Below are positions 22,007 to 31,649 of a DNA stretch of 46,932 nucleotides, piece after piece (position 1 is the first letter of the stretch; each line of letters opens with the position of its first letter). The notes beneath the pieces are model-generated. The model saw only the letters and a program-made list of their open reading frames with translations, was not told the DNA's origin and did not search any database. The translations under genes and the position numbers were made by a program. Source of the DNA: Fistulifera solaris (Eukaryota; Bacillariophyta; Bacillariophyceae; Naviculales; Stauroneidaceae); the NCBI GenBank assembly GCA_030295235.1, contig AP026168.1, positions 1 to 46,932 of the forward strand, in the 5' to 3' direction.

Positions 22007-22551
22007 TATAGTTCGTCATAAACATGTTTATGAAAAATCGTATGCAGTTTATGCAAGTTTATTCAGTTTATTGTCTGTCCCTCGTCCCGCTCGCACCAGC
22101 AGAGGTTATCCCGTCTTCAATGATTTTAGACATATCTAAGTATGTTAAATTGCTCCACATTTGAATGGTCAACAACTATTTTGATGGTGGCTTTGAATGT
22201 TGGACGAATTTATGCACCTTTTCTACTTTTTAACATCATATCTATATTTTGCGGTCTTTGGTTGATCAGCAACCCGGCTAACCAAAGCACAACGAATAAT
22301 TTTAGGACATTCAAGCTTTCCAAGTTGTTTGTGTTGCCGTTGTTTAGCTGGTTCAATGCTCAGGGCTTAAAACCATGTTTAGGTTGCTCTGTAATAATTC
22401 ACGCATGCAAACAATGCACGCACAAACCCGTACCACGGACAGACGCTAAAGGCATAAACATGTTTATGAAAAATCGTAAACGAATAAACACGTTTATAAA
22501 CCGTTTAAACAGTTTATGTTTATTGACCAAATAAACACGTGCCGAACTATA
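22007..22551. mobile_element. Second hAT-like MITE, 545 bp, 8-bp target-site duplication
   Basis: Ends are TATAGTTCG at 22007-22015 and its complement CGAACTATA at 22543-22551. Direct repeats flank them: GCAGTCAC at 21999-22006 and 22552-22559. The repeated flank can be read as up to 13 bp (ATAGCAGTCACTA at 21996-22008 and 22549-22561) because it partly overlaps the inverted ends. Inside, an identical 26-bp subterminal direct repeat beginning CATAAACATGTTTATG lies at 22017-22042 and 22453-22478, and GTTTAT/ATAAAC motifs are clustered at both ends, a common transposase-binding layout. The one long open frame (22142-22534) has no transposase features. Confidence 0.8.
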
Positions 22552-22739
22552 GCAGTCACTACTTGTAGATACTTTCTACGTAAACGGGCCATGGAGCAAG
22601 CGGCATGGCGCCTGGCCACATGGCCACCGAAGTGTCGCCCTAAAGATGTTTCATGGTTCATGATTCGAAATTGAAGAGTTTGCTGGAACAAATCAACGGC
22701 TGCATCAGTGCTGTGTATGATACGAAGAACCAATCTAAC

Positions 22740-23239
22740 TTATATTTTCAGCAAGTTAATTGTTTTATACACTGCCATTACTCGCTGGTAACTTAGAAGA
22801 GGAACCTCGTTACACGTGATCGTGTATTCAGAGACTTCGGGCTGCGCTTTGACAATGATGTACCAAGTTCTTTTCCGCCAGCAGTAAAACGGTTTCAGAG
22901 CTACTTTTGGGTTGCGCGACTCATGTTGGGGTTTTGAATACACTCTTCTCCATCGGGATCCTCACAAACGAACAGATCAATGTCACCCGATCCAGTTGTC
23001 GTGCATTCAGCTTTGCTTAGACTTTCCTGGACGTAGAAGGAGTAGCGACGGAAAAGGTTTGCGGCGAGAATGCCACTCTTAGGCTCACCATCGTTCAACT
23101 TGACAATGTCAGAGTTTCTTCCGAAGCACAAGAACTGGTTTTCGCGTCCTCCGAAGAGGTTCGAGTCGACGCCGTAACTCTGACCCATGGAGAGGGCAAA
23201 GAGAGTCGTCATGAGAGCGAAGATGTTGAAAGAGGTCAT
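22740..23239 (-). CDS. Small secreted PPC-like family protein, copy 3
   Basis: Starts MTSFNIFALMTTLFALSMGQSYG, a signal peptide, then DSNLFGGRENQFLCFGRNSDIVKLNDGEP, ANLFRRYSFYVQESLSKAEC, GSGDIDLFVCEDPDGEECIQNPN, and, after a frameshift near 22910, RTWYIIVKAQPEVSEYTITCNE. All family landmarks are present. The segment between the GDIDLF and TWYIIV strands is shorter than in copy 4. The C-terminus runs about 20 residues past the last conserved cysteine. It is the closest match to copy 2. Confidence 0.78.
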
Positions 23240-24317
23240 GATTTGAAGTTTTTGCTGAAGAACTGATGAAGTTGATCGTTTTGACAAAACAAATGAATTA
23301 TGAGACCAGGAAGGAGGATAATTTGCGATGGATGCGATGAACTCTTGACACGATGACCGAAAACGATTACAAAACGTAAAAGTCCTCTTCACAAGTGCCA
23401 CGAAGTCATTTTCGTGCATTCGTAAGGCCCAGAGACACTATATGTAAACGTGTACGTCAATCAGATGGACGTAATGCCAGCTATCTTCTTCGTAAGATTC
23501 ATCATCAATTCGAAGGCTAACGATTTCTTGATACCGATACCGGTACCTGTCAGTATAATAACAATTTAATCGTCAGTCTTTCTTCAGTGGACATTTTTGG
23601 GCGGGGCATGGCACTTGGCACTTCGCACGCAGTATTGTCAGCTGGCAAGATCGAGAATGAATCAATCAAGAATCAAGATCAGCGTGTGCAATACGCAATA
23701 CAAGTAGATCCAAAATAACTTTATCATCACGGTTTGAGCTGAGCTTTCTTAGCTCTTAGTCTTGTTTGAAGTAGTAGCTAGGTAGCTAGTACTCCGTAGT
23801 ACTTAACTACCAAACTCTTTGTTTTTATTTTATTCCGCTGAATGTACGTGAAACGTAAAATCTGTATCCAATCTATGATGTGAGACCTGAGACTGAGACT
23901 ATCAGCTATCAGATACCAGATACCATGTAAGACGTAAGAACGATGACTATGACCAACTCACTGACTCACGACTCCTCGTGACGTTTACTACAATATGCTG
24001 GGCGACTTAAAACTTCGTTCTTCGTTCACACTTCACACCACTACATGATATTTATATAGTCGTTTCATGTGTGTCCAACGATGACGCAGAGAACGTCAGC
24101 TGTTTCACGACCGACCAGGTGATTGTGAGTTGTGAGCTGTGGACTGTGAACCTCTGGCTTCTGGCTAGATTGAGACCCAGTCAGACGTGAACTTTTTCCT
24201 AGGACCTGATACAACATGGATGTACAAAGGTACGGTACGTAGTGGCACCGTGCCGTACTGGTACTGTACCATACCAGTACAAGTATCTTCCAACTTCGAA
24301 CGCATCACGCCGCAACA
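23240..24317. other. Intergenic region between PPC-like copy 3 and the unknown gene at 24318
   Basis: No gene is supported. Short redundant words (for example GAGACTGAGACT and ATCAGATACCAGATACCA around 23885-23925) and a compact inverted-repeat cluster at 24230-24279 (listed separately) are visible. The region separates divergent genes, so it should contain two promoters. Confidence 0.5.
24230..24279. repeat. Cluster of short palindromes upstream of the 24318 gene
   Basis: Three nested or adjacent inverted repeats: GTACGG (24230-24235) with CCGTAC (24253-24258); GGCACCGTGCC, perfect about its central C (24244-24254); and TACTGGTA (24256-24263) with TACCAGTA (24272-24279). They end about 40 bp before the start codon, so they could form hairpins in the 5' leader or bind dimeric regulators. 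Confidence 0.6.
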
Positions 24318-24854
24318 ATGGCAGCGGCTACTTTATCAATGGGATGTTCACTCTGCCATGGGACGCCGATCCTCTTTCACTCCTCAAGGTGTGTTGAGTA
24401 TCTCCATACGAGTAGCTTTACGAACGATCAGACAACGATATCGCAAAGACGTTTTTCCGTCGAAACCAAGGGGAACGAGGTTCGCTTACTCCGTCAATCG
24501 CGGCCGTTGACAACTACTCTTTACGACTTACATTATATGCCAGAGGATTATCTCGTTGTTGGGATTTTGACGCCTCCCAAAGACGATGGGACCTGTGAAG
24601 CACAAATTCTACTCGATCCGTACGGAAGAATATTAGGAGAACAGCGTTATGTCACGGTCACTTCCTACAAAGGACGATCGACGGCCGCATCACTTTCTCA
24701 ACAGTTTCGACAGCGACGGGAAGAACGAATCAAAGAAGAAGACACGAAACAGTACAGGTATTTCAGATTTGGGGATCGATTTGTCGATTGCGCTTCTTTA
24801 CCCTTTGTTGTGGAGGAAGTGGATGGATTGCCTGAGAAGGAATCAACGCTGTAA
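24318..24854 (+). CDS. Hypothetical protein, 178 aa, intact
   Basis: One of the few uninterrupted genes. It starts MAAATLSMGCSLCHGTPILF. The first about 50 residues are Ser/Thr- and Arg-rich with few acidic residues, compatible with an organelle-targeting sequence. The middle (DYLVVGILTPPKDDGTCEAQILLDPYGRILGEQRYVTV) is predicted beta-rich. A charged helix follows (QQFRQRREERIKEEDTKQYRYF), and the end is acidic. I do not recognise a family. The next gene, on the other strand, ends at 24996, 142 bp away (convergent). Confidence 0.55.
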   Translation: MAAATLSMGCSLCHGTPILFHSSRCVEYLHTSSFTNDQTTISQRRFSVETKGNEVRLLRQSRPLTTTLYDLHYMPEDYLVVGILTPPKDDGTCEAQILLDPYGRILGEQRYVTVTSYKGRSTAASLSQQFRQRREERIKEEDTKQYRYFRFGDRFVDCASLPFVVEEVDGLPEKESTL

Positions 24855-24995
24855 CGTATTATTTCGTCTTTAAAGCTTATCCATATGTGGTTTCAAGCAA
24901 CGAACGATGAAATAAAAAGAGAATGGAGACTACAGGTTCGGAATAGCAATGAGTTATACCAGGTATACATCTTATCGAAGTGGGTCGTCAACCGC

Positions 24996-25517
24996 TTAAA
25001 AGAAGTCCTTTTCGTCACAACGAACGGTGTACGTGACTGCATCCAAATTGGCTTTCACAATCACGTACCACGTCTGTGCACCGAATCCCGTCGTTATTTC
25101 CTCTTCGCTATCCGGAGAGATGGAAGAAAAGTTGGGATTGGCAAAGCAATCTTCCGCATCGGGGTTCTTACAGAGAAACAAGTCAACATCGCCGTTTTGA
25201 TCATTCCCGACGCCTACGGTGATGCACCGGGCTCGATTGAAGTTACTACGCACGGTGAAGGAATAACGTCGGAAGAGGTTCAAGCCCAAGACATTGGGAC
25301 CATTCGGTTCACCGTTGTTCAGTTTGATGATGTCTGTCGTTCCTCCAAAGCACAGGAATTGTGTTCCTCGACCGCCTTCAAACAAGCTCGCTTGAATGTT
25401 GCTCGATCTACCCAAAGTGAAGCAGAACACAGCCATGCTGATGAGAACGGCAATCGATGTTGCGGCGGTTCGTGTCATGGTCGATTCGGTCATCTTGGAA
25501 ATATGTTCCTGCATCAA
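24996..25517 (-). CDS. Small secreted PPC-like family protein, copy 4 (intact reference copy)
   Basis: A single uninterrupted exon of 173 aa, and therefore the best template for the family. It starts MMQEHISKMTESTMTRT; the Met at residue 9 or 15 is an alternative start just before the hydrophobic signal segment (SIAVLISMAVFCFTLG). The mature part has SLFEGGRGTQFLCFGGTTDIIKLNNGEP, LGLNLFRRYSFTVRSNFNRARC, NGDVDLFLCKNPDAEDCFANPNFS, then GAQTWYVIVKANLDAVTYTVRCDE at the C-terminus. The YSFTV..GDVDLFLC..TWYVIVKA..YTV strand order matches the PPC fold. Five conserved cysteines recur in every copy. There is no protease domain, so these are free-standing PPC-like modules. Function unknown. Confidence 0.82.
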   Translation of the reverse strand: MMQEHISKMTESTMTRTAATSIAVLISMAVFCFTLGRSSNIQASLFEGGRGTQFLCFGGTTDIIKLNNGEPNGPNVLGLNLFRRYSFTVRSNFNRARCITVGVGNDQNGDVDLFLCKNPDAEDCFANPNFSSISPDSEEEITTGFGAQTWYVIVKANLDAVTYTVRCDEKDFF

Positions 25518-25984
25518 GTAATGAATGTTGGGAAGGCGTGCCGCAAGAAGCGTTCGTATTTGTGTAAAACGACAGACTAGGCTTCCTCTTCTGAGAAATC
25601 TTTGTGCGAGACTTAGTGCGTGTCAAGAACGACGAAGAAAGTTCCAGTCAAAAATTTAGAGTAGCGAAAAAGTACTTTCAGTCTTGCCAACTCATCCGTG
25701 ATGCAAGGAGACCCGACTGGACCTAAGTCTGGCCTAAATTCAATGAGCAGGTCTTTATTTGAACGAGGGTGGAAAATAGGCTTGTGACGGGGAAGTTGGC
25801 GCGTGTTCAAGTCGTAGTTGAGAAAGGCTTTGACAGGTAATCATCGAAGCCATTGGATCGCCAGCGTATGCGTATTCCTTAGCCATACACTCCAATTCAT
25901 GCCATGTTAATTAGTTATCAACGGCACAATATCAATATGATGTATTCATAATAATTCTAACTTAACAGCTACACCAGTCCCTTC
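25518..25984. other. Intergenic region
   Basis: No gene or recognisable element. It lies between the start of PPC-like copy 4 and the 3' end of the M14 carboxypeptidase, both on the minus strand. Confidence 0.5.
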
Positions 25985-27393
25985 TTATTCTTTCTTCCCT
26001 TGATCCAAACCGCTCGTTTCTTTCTTGTGAATTTCGTGCACATCCGAATAAAAGCGTCTATTCAATTGAATAAACTGATAGAGCGGCATGGTTTCTTCCA
26101 AATGGCGATAATCATCGGTGGGTTCAACGTAACGATCCTCCAACGGCAACTGCGTCCAAAATTCCGTGTCATCCCGCAAATAAGGATGCACGTAAACGAA
26201 TGCTTCCAAAACGCCAGCACCCAATTGTCGCGAACGAGCTGGACTCCATCCTCGTTCAGGATTCTTGTTAGTCCAGCAATCCTTGAAAGGCATTTCCAAT
26301 GTCATACCCAAGCAATTGAAGCGATTGCTCACTTGATTCGTAGCCACATTCATATACTGCGCAGCCTGTTCGGGTGACTCGGGCGGCGGATAACCGATTT
26401 CTAATTGCATGTCCGAGTTCGAACGTTCGTAGGCAGCACCAAAGGCTCCGTGCAAGCTTGTAACTGGGGCCCCTATGTTGGGGTCTGTTCCGCACCACTA
26501 AGGAAATTGTAGGGAATCTCTTCATCTCCGTGTACATCCAAAAGACGTCCACACCGGTTTCGTCCATGTGTCGTAACACCCAAAACACTTCCGGACTACG
26601 TTCCAACGTGGGTGCCTCGTAATAGTGTTTGGTCGCCCATTCTCGATTCAAATTTGCTCCGGCCGCGTTGGTGCGCAAATGGCCTCGTACCGCACCGTCA
26701 GGGCACATGCACGGAACAATATAAAACGTGTACATTTCGAGAACTTGTTTTACCACAGGATCGTTCGTCGAATCATCATCATTGAGATTCAACAAACGAC
26801 TCAACAATCCTTCGGCATAGAATTCTGCCATGGTTTCTCCCGGATGTTGTCGATGAATGATCCAGGCAAGGCGTTCTCCGGTTCCTACTTTAACACATTC
26901 GATTTCACGCCCTCCAACGACTGTCCCAATGATAGGACAGTTGTCTTTGCTGACACTTGGAAATCAGATCCAAGTGACGTTGATACGAGAAAGGAGGAAA
27001 ATAGGCAAAGTACATGGTCCCCGTGTGTTGCATATCCCAAACGAGCTTGCCATTTTCGTAACGCGTATTCAAGACACGTTTCCAACTATCCGGATCGTAC
27101 AAATCAGAACTGTAGCACACCGTAGCATCCTTCCAAGCTTCTGGATAAGAAGTCGTAGAAGCATTATCGAGAATGTATCGACATTTGGTTATGGAATCGT
27201 TGACCGTCGAACGAAAGGAAAAGTATTGCTTGTGTGCAATCTGCTCGAGTTCGGTGTATTCATCTTGTTTTACAACGACAATTACATCCGTAATGGTAGA
27301 ATCTAATTCATTGGGACGTGTACTGCGAAACTGAATGTTCCCTCCGTCATAAGCACAAGAAATACGAACCGTGTTGTGATTGCTGTTCATCAT
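25985..27393 (-). CDS. AGBL/CCP-type M14 metallocarboxypeptidase
   Basis: About 469 aa across three frames, starting MMNSNHNTVRISCAYDGGNI. It has the N-terminal beta domain typical of cytosolic carboxypeptidases, then YFAYFPPFSYQRHLDLI. The catalytic domain follows: IIHRQHPGETMAEFYAEGLL (zinc ligands His and Glu in HPGE), FYIVPCMCPDGAVRGHLRTN, AGANLNREW (substrate-binding Asn-Arg), DVHGDEEIPYN (third zinc ligand His) and LEMPFKD near 26290 (Glu at the catalytic position). All key residues are present. Frames break near 26890-26930 and 26470. The family removes C-terminal or side-chain glutamates, for example from tubulin, in the cytosol; the substrate here is unknown. Confidence 0.9.
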
Positions 27394-27723
27394 TATTTGA
27401 AGACTACTACTGCTGCTCGATGTTGTCCGTGCAAGACACTGCGAAGTCGGCCACGAAAAGCCCGTGAAGTCACAAGGAAATAAGACTGTTAAGGGGAATG
27501 CAGCGAAACCGCATTCACTATCAAAAGATTAAGAAGAGATGAAATAGAATGGATTACTCTAGTCACCGCGATGCAAAGACAAGTAGTAATGAGTGATGAT
27601 GTATTTGATGCGTTGTTGCGTTGTTGCGTTGATGTTGTCTCGCTCCTCAATCTGTACGTCGTCAGTTTCCGCGACTGTAATTCAGTCACGAATGATTTTT
27701 AGAATGATAAAATACGAGTACTT
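27394..27723. other. Intergenic region
   Basis: No gene is supported. It contains TGATG/GTTGTTGCG simple runs around 27590-27640. It separates two minus-strand genes. Confidence 0.5.
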
Positions 27724-30183
27724 TCAACTAAACTGGTCATGAAAGGGTCTACCTGTCATATCTATGTTAAGACTCGGCTGTAGTTCCGTCAACCAAAGTC
27801 CAATCACGTTGCAATCCGCAGGCTTCGGCGCATTCCCTGACGCTCGGAAAAGGAAGCGTACAGACTGCACAATCCACGACGCGCGGCCGCTTGGCACCAT
27901 CCCAAGCGAGCCGGTCGAGGCTTGGTAATTGTCACGTCGTAATAACTGCTCTTGCAAGTCTGTGGCCCAACCGAATGTTGGTAGTTCTTGGTCAAGACTT
28001 TGTCCCTTCCGCGAGCCGCTTTCAGAGTCGCATCCTTATGAAACAATGCCGACGGATAAATCGTAAAATCAAACAAAGCACTTTCAATTTCTTCTTGTTC
28101 GTGCAGTTGTTTGCGTTCTTTCACGCGCTTTCGTTCTTCTTCACGTTCGTTTCCACGGCTGTATCCAGGACGGCGATCTTTGATGTGTTCTTTTCCCAAA
28201 GCCGTGTTGGGCGTAAAGTTGATCAAAATGATTCCAAATCACCCAGTGGCATGACAGCTTGAGGAAGCGGCGGACAATTGTCGGCGTGCGAGGCATCCCT
28301 GTGGCGACAGGTCAATGCCTGAACCAACTGCAAACGCTGTTGCTCCGATACCATCCAGACAAAGTTGGAACCTCCTTGCACGACGGCGGGGTGATTTCGT
28401 TCGCAAATACTTCAGGGAGACGGGCATTTGCAACTCAGTAAAGTACACCCACCATTGACCGGCGGCATCGTCGGCACTGTGACCAATCCAAGTCACGTCG
28501 AATGAGTCCTTGCAAATTTCCCAGGCGGCGGGGTGGAAGAAATCACCATGCATACGCCACTTGGCGACCTTGGCGTTCTCTTCACTTACGTACGAGACAC
28601 GAACAAAGGAAGGAACCAAAATGGACTCGATGGTCCTTCAATGACCGCGTCCGAGTTTTGTGCAGCATTGGTCAGGTCGGTGGAGGCTGCAAAAAGCATG
28701 CACGGCACGAATGGTGACCAAAGAAGACCATTTGGTCGATACGTACAAGTCGTGATGATCACTACTGACCAAATCGGGGTGCGTTGCCTTGTATAACGAA
28801 CTCGCATTTTCATCCAAATACGGTGGCGCCAATACCAAATCTTGTTGTCGCTTCTCCATAAATCCTGATTTCAGGTCATGACACGTATCGGCAGTGGTGG
28901 CACTAGCGGCTACCACAATCTGCACCGGACTGGGTCGTTCCTCCAAAGTCACATCCTCTTCGCCGAGCTTGCGATGCAACTTCCAGGGCTTTCCTCCACA
29001 GGCTGTCAACTTCGAATCCATCCAGTCGGTCCATCGGTGACTAATAGGTTCGCAGACCATAATTTGGACTCGAGCAGCAATCAAGCCAGAAGCACACATC
29101 TGATTGATTTCTTCCAATTGTCGTTCTAAATGTGTAGCAGCGGTCTCTTGTTCCGACGTCCAAACAGCAGGACCCTCCGCATTCGGGAGCGGAGGCGCGG
29201 TTTCCAGAGCATCGTACTGCCGCGACCGACACCGACGGTATTGATATTGAAGAGAATGCGACAGCGATCGGGAGCTTCCGTCGACGAACTGCCGCTGCCA
29301 AACCAATCGTTCCAGAGAGAACCCGTACCACGTGCCGGACGAGTCAAACTACCCAACGCCAAGCACTGTTTCAGCAATGCCTGATTCTCAGTATGAGGCG
29401 GAGGAGCATAAAAGTCACGAAATTCTTGTGTACCTCCTGCATCCGCAATGAAGCGAGCCGACACGACACCCGAATCGTCTCTTCCTTCAAAGTAATCGGC
29501 CTTGCCGCGGGAACGAGAAAAGCGGTAGTAGTATTTCTGTGTGATACATATATAGAGAGAGTAAGAGAAATGTGAGATTTGAATATTTAAAACAAACGAA
29601 AAAGACGCTTTTCACGGTGGATGCGACAAGGATCTGAACATGTTGGGATGATAAACTGTCATTCAATGACGGAACACGCATGAAAAGGATGACTTTATCG
29701 TGAAATGCTCCTTTCAGATGAACTATGCTTATAATATCAATGGTCTCTTCCTTTCCTTGTCGTCTAACAATACTCAACGGAAACATCACCAAGCTCCAAA
29801 CCAATTTTCACCGAGACACAAATCAACGTACCTGCAGGGCCCTGCATACTCAAACCAGTATTTGACTTCCTCGGGTGGTGTATTCGCAAACAACTGCTCT
29901 CGTTCGTGCAAATCTTGATACAAGGGTGCCAAGAAAGGAGCCAAGGGAGACGATTGTGCGGCCACGGGCATGTGCGTTGTATCGACTTCCGTCAAACGAC
30001 GATGCTGTAGCGATGATTTGACCGATGACTGGTACGTTTCCTTCGATGAGTAATACATGGTGTGCGCATTCCAGCAGAAAAAGCCGCCGCAATAAGCTTC
30101 GCACTCGTCCAACCCCAAGAAACGCCTCGCGACGATGATTCGTCCTCGATGGTTGTTGTTGTTGTATTCGTTTCTATTGACAT
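27724..30183 (-). CDS. Large unrecognised protein, one intron, multiple frameshifts
   Basis: About 720 codons from MSIETNTTTTTIEDESSSRG at 30183 to a stop at 27724. Exon 1 contains ANTPPEEVKYWFEYAGPC. A 295-nt intron (29537-29831, GTACGT..CACAG) separates it from KYYYRFSRSRGKADYFEGRDDSGVVSARF. Later conserved-looking segments are DRCRILFNINTVGVGRG, ARVQIMVCEPISHRWTDWMDSKL, LAPPYLDENASSLYKATHPDL, WGIC-like AAWEICKDSFDVTWIGHSADDAAGQWWVYFTEL, a charged coiled segment (GNEREEERKRVKERKQLHEQEE) and YYDVTITKPRPARLG. There are at least six frame breaks (about 30100, 29200, 28640, 28400-28440, 28235, 27900). I do not recognise a family. The continuity of protein-like sequence argues for one gene. No signal peptide or membrane segment is evident. 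Confidence 0.55.
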
Positions 30184-30707
30184 GTTTTCGCCTTATTCTG
30201 CTGCGATCCTCAGTATTTTTGTTGAAGTGTTCTTGGTGAAAAGGAGAAGGATACGAACAACGATCAATTACAAGCAACAGTTCCAGCAACAATGAATACA
30301 CACAAGGCAAGAAAGTAGCAGTCTTACAAAGCTGTACCTGGTGCTGTAAAATCACGTGATAAAATTCTTTGGTGCGTTTTTAACGCGGGGCGACACGTGT
30401 GCGAATAATCATCATCGACGCTCAACGGACACATTGCTGATACAAGAGAGTACACGCGGGGACAACCGTGACTGACAATTTTATCCGTGGATGGGCGGAA
30501 GAACGCACGGCAAACAGGGACTCAAATAATAAAGGATCAGTTCAGTGTCAGCCCTATTCCTACCAACAGAAGGCTATCCGCAGCGTGCGGCGCAACAAGA
30601 ACCAATTTAACACGACGACGATAAAACAAAAGAACAAAGGAATACAAAGTCAAAAAGAGCAGATTCGTTTTCATACGCAAAGGAATCAAAAGAGGATTAG
30701 TATCTTA
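30184..30707. other. Intergenic, divergent promoter region
   Basis: It lies between the minus-strand gene starting at 30183 and the plus-strand small membrane protein. A basic Gln/Lys-rich open frame at 30468-30710 has no protein-like conservation and is probably chance. Confidence 0.5.
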
Positions 30708-31319
30708 TGAATATGACATCTTCACGTAGCAGTCAAAGTCACAAGGACGCGAGAACAGCAGCAGTAACAAACGACAGCAACGACTTGAACGACTCTCAAT
30801 CAGATATTCTTTTCTACGCGGGGCCATTCTGGTTGTTTTGATTGCGGTGAAAGCAGTGTTACAAGCTCTCACGAGTTCTTTGATCGTTCTGCCTTTATTG
30901 TATTTCTATTTATTGTCATCGTGTCCTCCCTTGCGTCATTTCATGCCAAACAAGAATTAAAACGAGTCCTACGTGGTCATCATTTGCCGGAACAACATCC
31001 GAATAAACCGACGGGATTTTGGGAACAAACGATCGCTCGCGTTACCGCTAGTGTCACGACCGAGCTGGCAACGACAGTGGCGGGCTATGAAGTGACGTCT
31101 GTCTCTTTGGCGGGCGGTGCGGCTTGGTTTCAAACCGTCAAGCTGGGGCAACAAGAATTTTACTGGATCGGAGCCGCACAGCGATGGTGGTATTTGTTTT
31201 CGCGAGAATTGTCGCCGTCATCGAGCTCTACAAAAAGAAGTGATTTGAATAAGGCAAGGAAAAAGGAGAAGGGAGAAACAATCAAGCCATCAAGGAGGGG
31301 TATATTTATAGTGTTGTGA
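30708..31319 (+). CDS. Small membrane protein, unrecognised
   Basis: Across three frames I read an N-terminal polar segment with Ser/Asn/Gln runs, then RLSIRYSFLRGAILVVLIAVKAVLQALTSSLIVLPLLYFYLLSSCPP (one or two membrane helices). Next comes HAKQELKRVLRGHHLPEQHPNKPTGFWEQTIARV, a Thr/Val/Ala-rich segment, and GAAQRWWYLFSREL, before a basic tail to 31319. Frame breaks lie near 30780-30835 and 30930. About 200 aa. I know no family for it. The soluble part after the helices is the best-preserved portion. Confidence 0.45.
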
Positions 31320-31649
31320 AATTAGGTTTTGAACTTCATACTTGCCGTAGTCGAGGCTCAGTTTATCTTTTTATTCCTTTTATTCAATCTGATTTTGAGG
31401 GAGGTCTTACCAGCAACAAAGATCATCAAGCTGTTGACTCGCGCGACAATCTGGTTGTCAGAAGCCTCGGCACTCATCAGGATTTTATAACACGAGAAAT
31501 ACACTAGATTGAGGACCAACAGGGCTTGTTTAAACGGTAATATTTTAAAAGCTGAGTACTATTCTAAAGTTCCTTTACCCTTCTAATTAACGCGACCAAC
31601 AACAACACAGAACACAGACACGGCGATAACACCCTCTTTCTCCTCTATT
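31320..31649. other. Convergent 3' region
   Basis: No gene is supported. It lies between the 3' ends of the small membrane protein (+) and AMT-C (-). Confidence 0.5.

Noticed and set aside
22142-22534. Open frame of 130 codons inside the second MITE
   Set aside because: AT-rich, no transposase motif, ends in the element's subterminal repeats; likely chance.
30468-30710. Basic Gln/Lys/Asn-rich open frame
   Set aside because: Low complexity in a divergent promoter region; no conservation signal visible.
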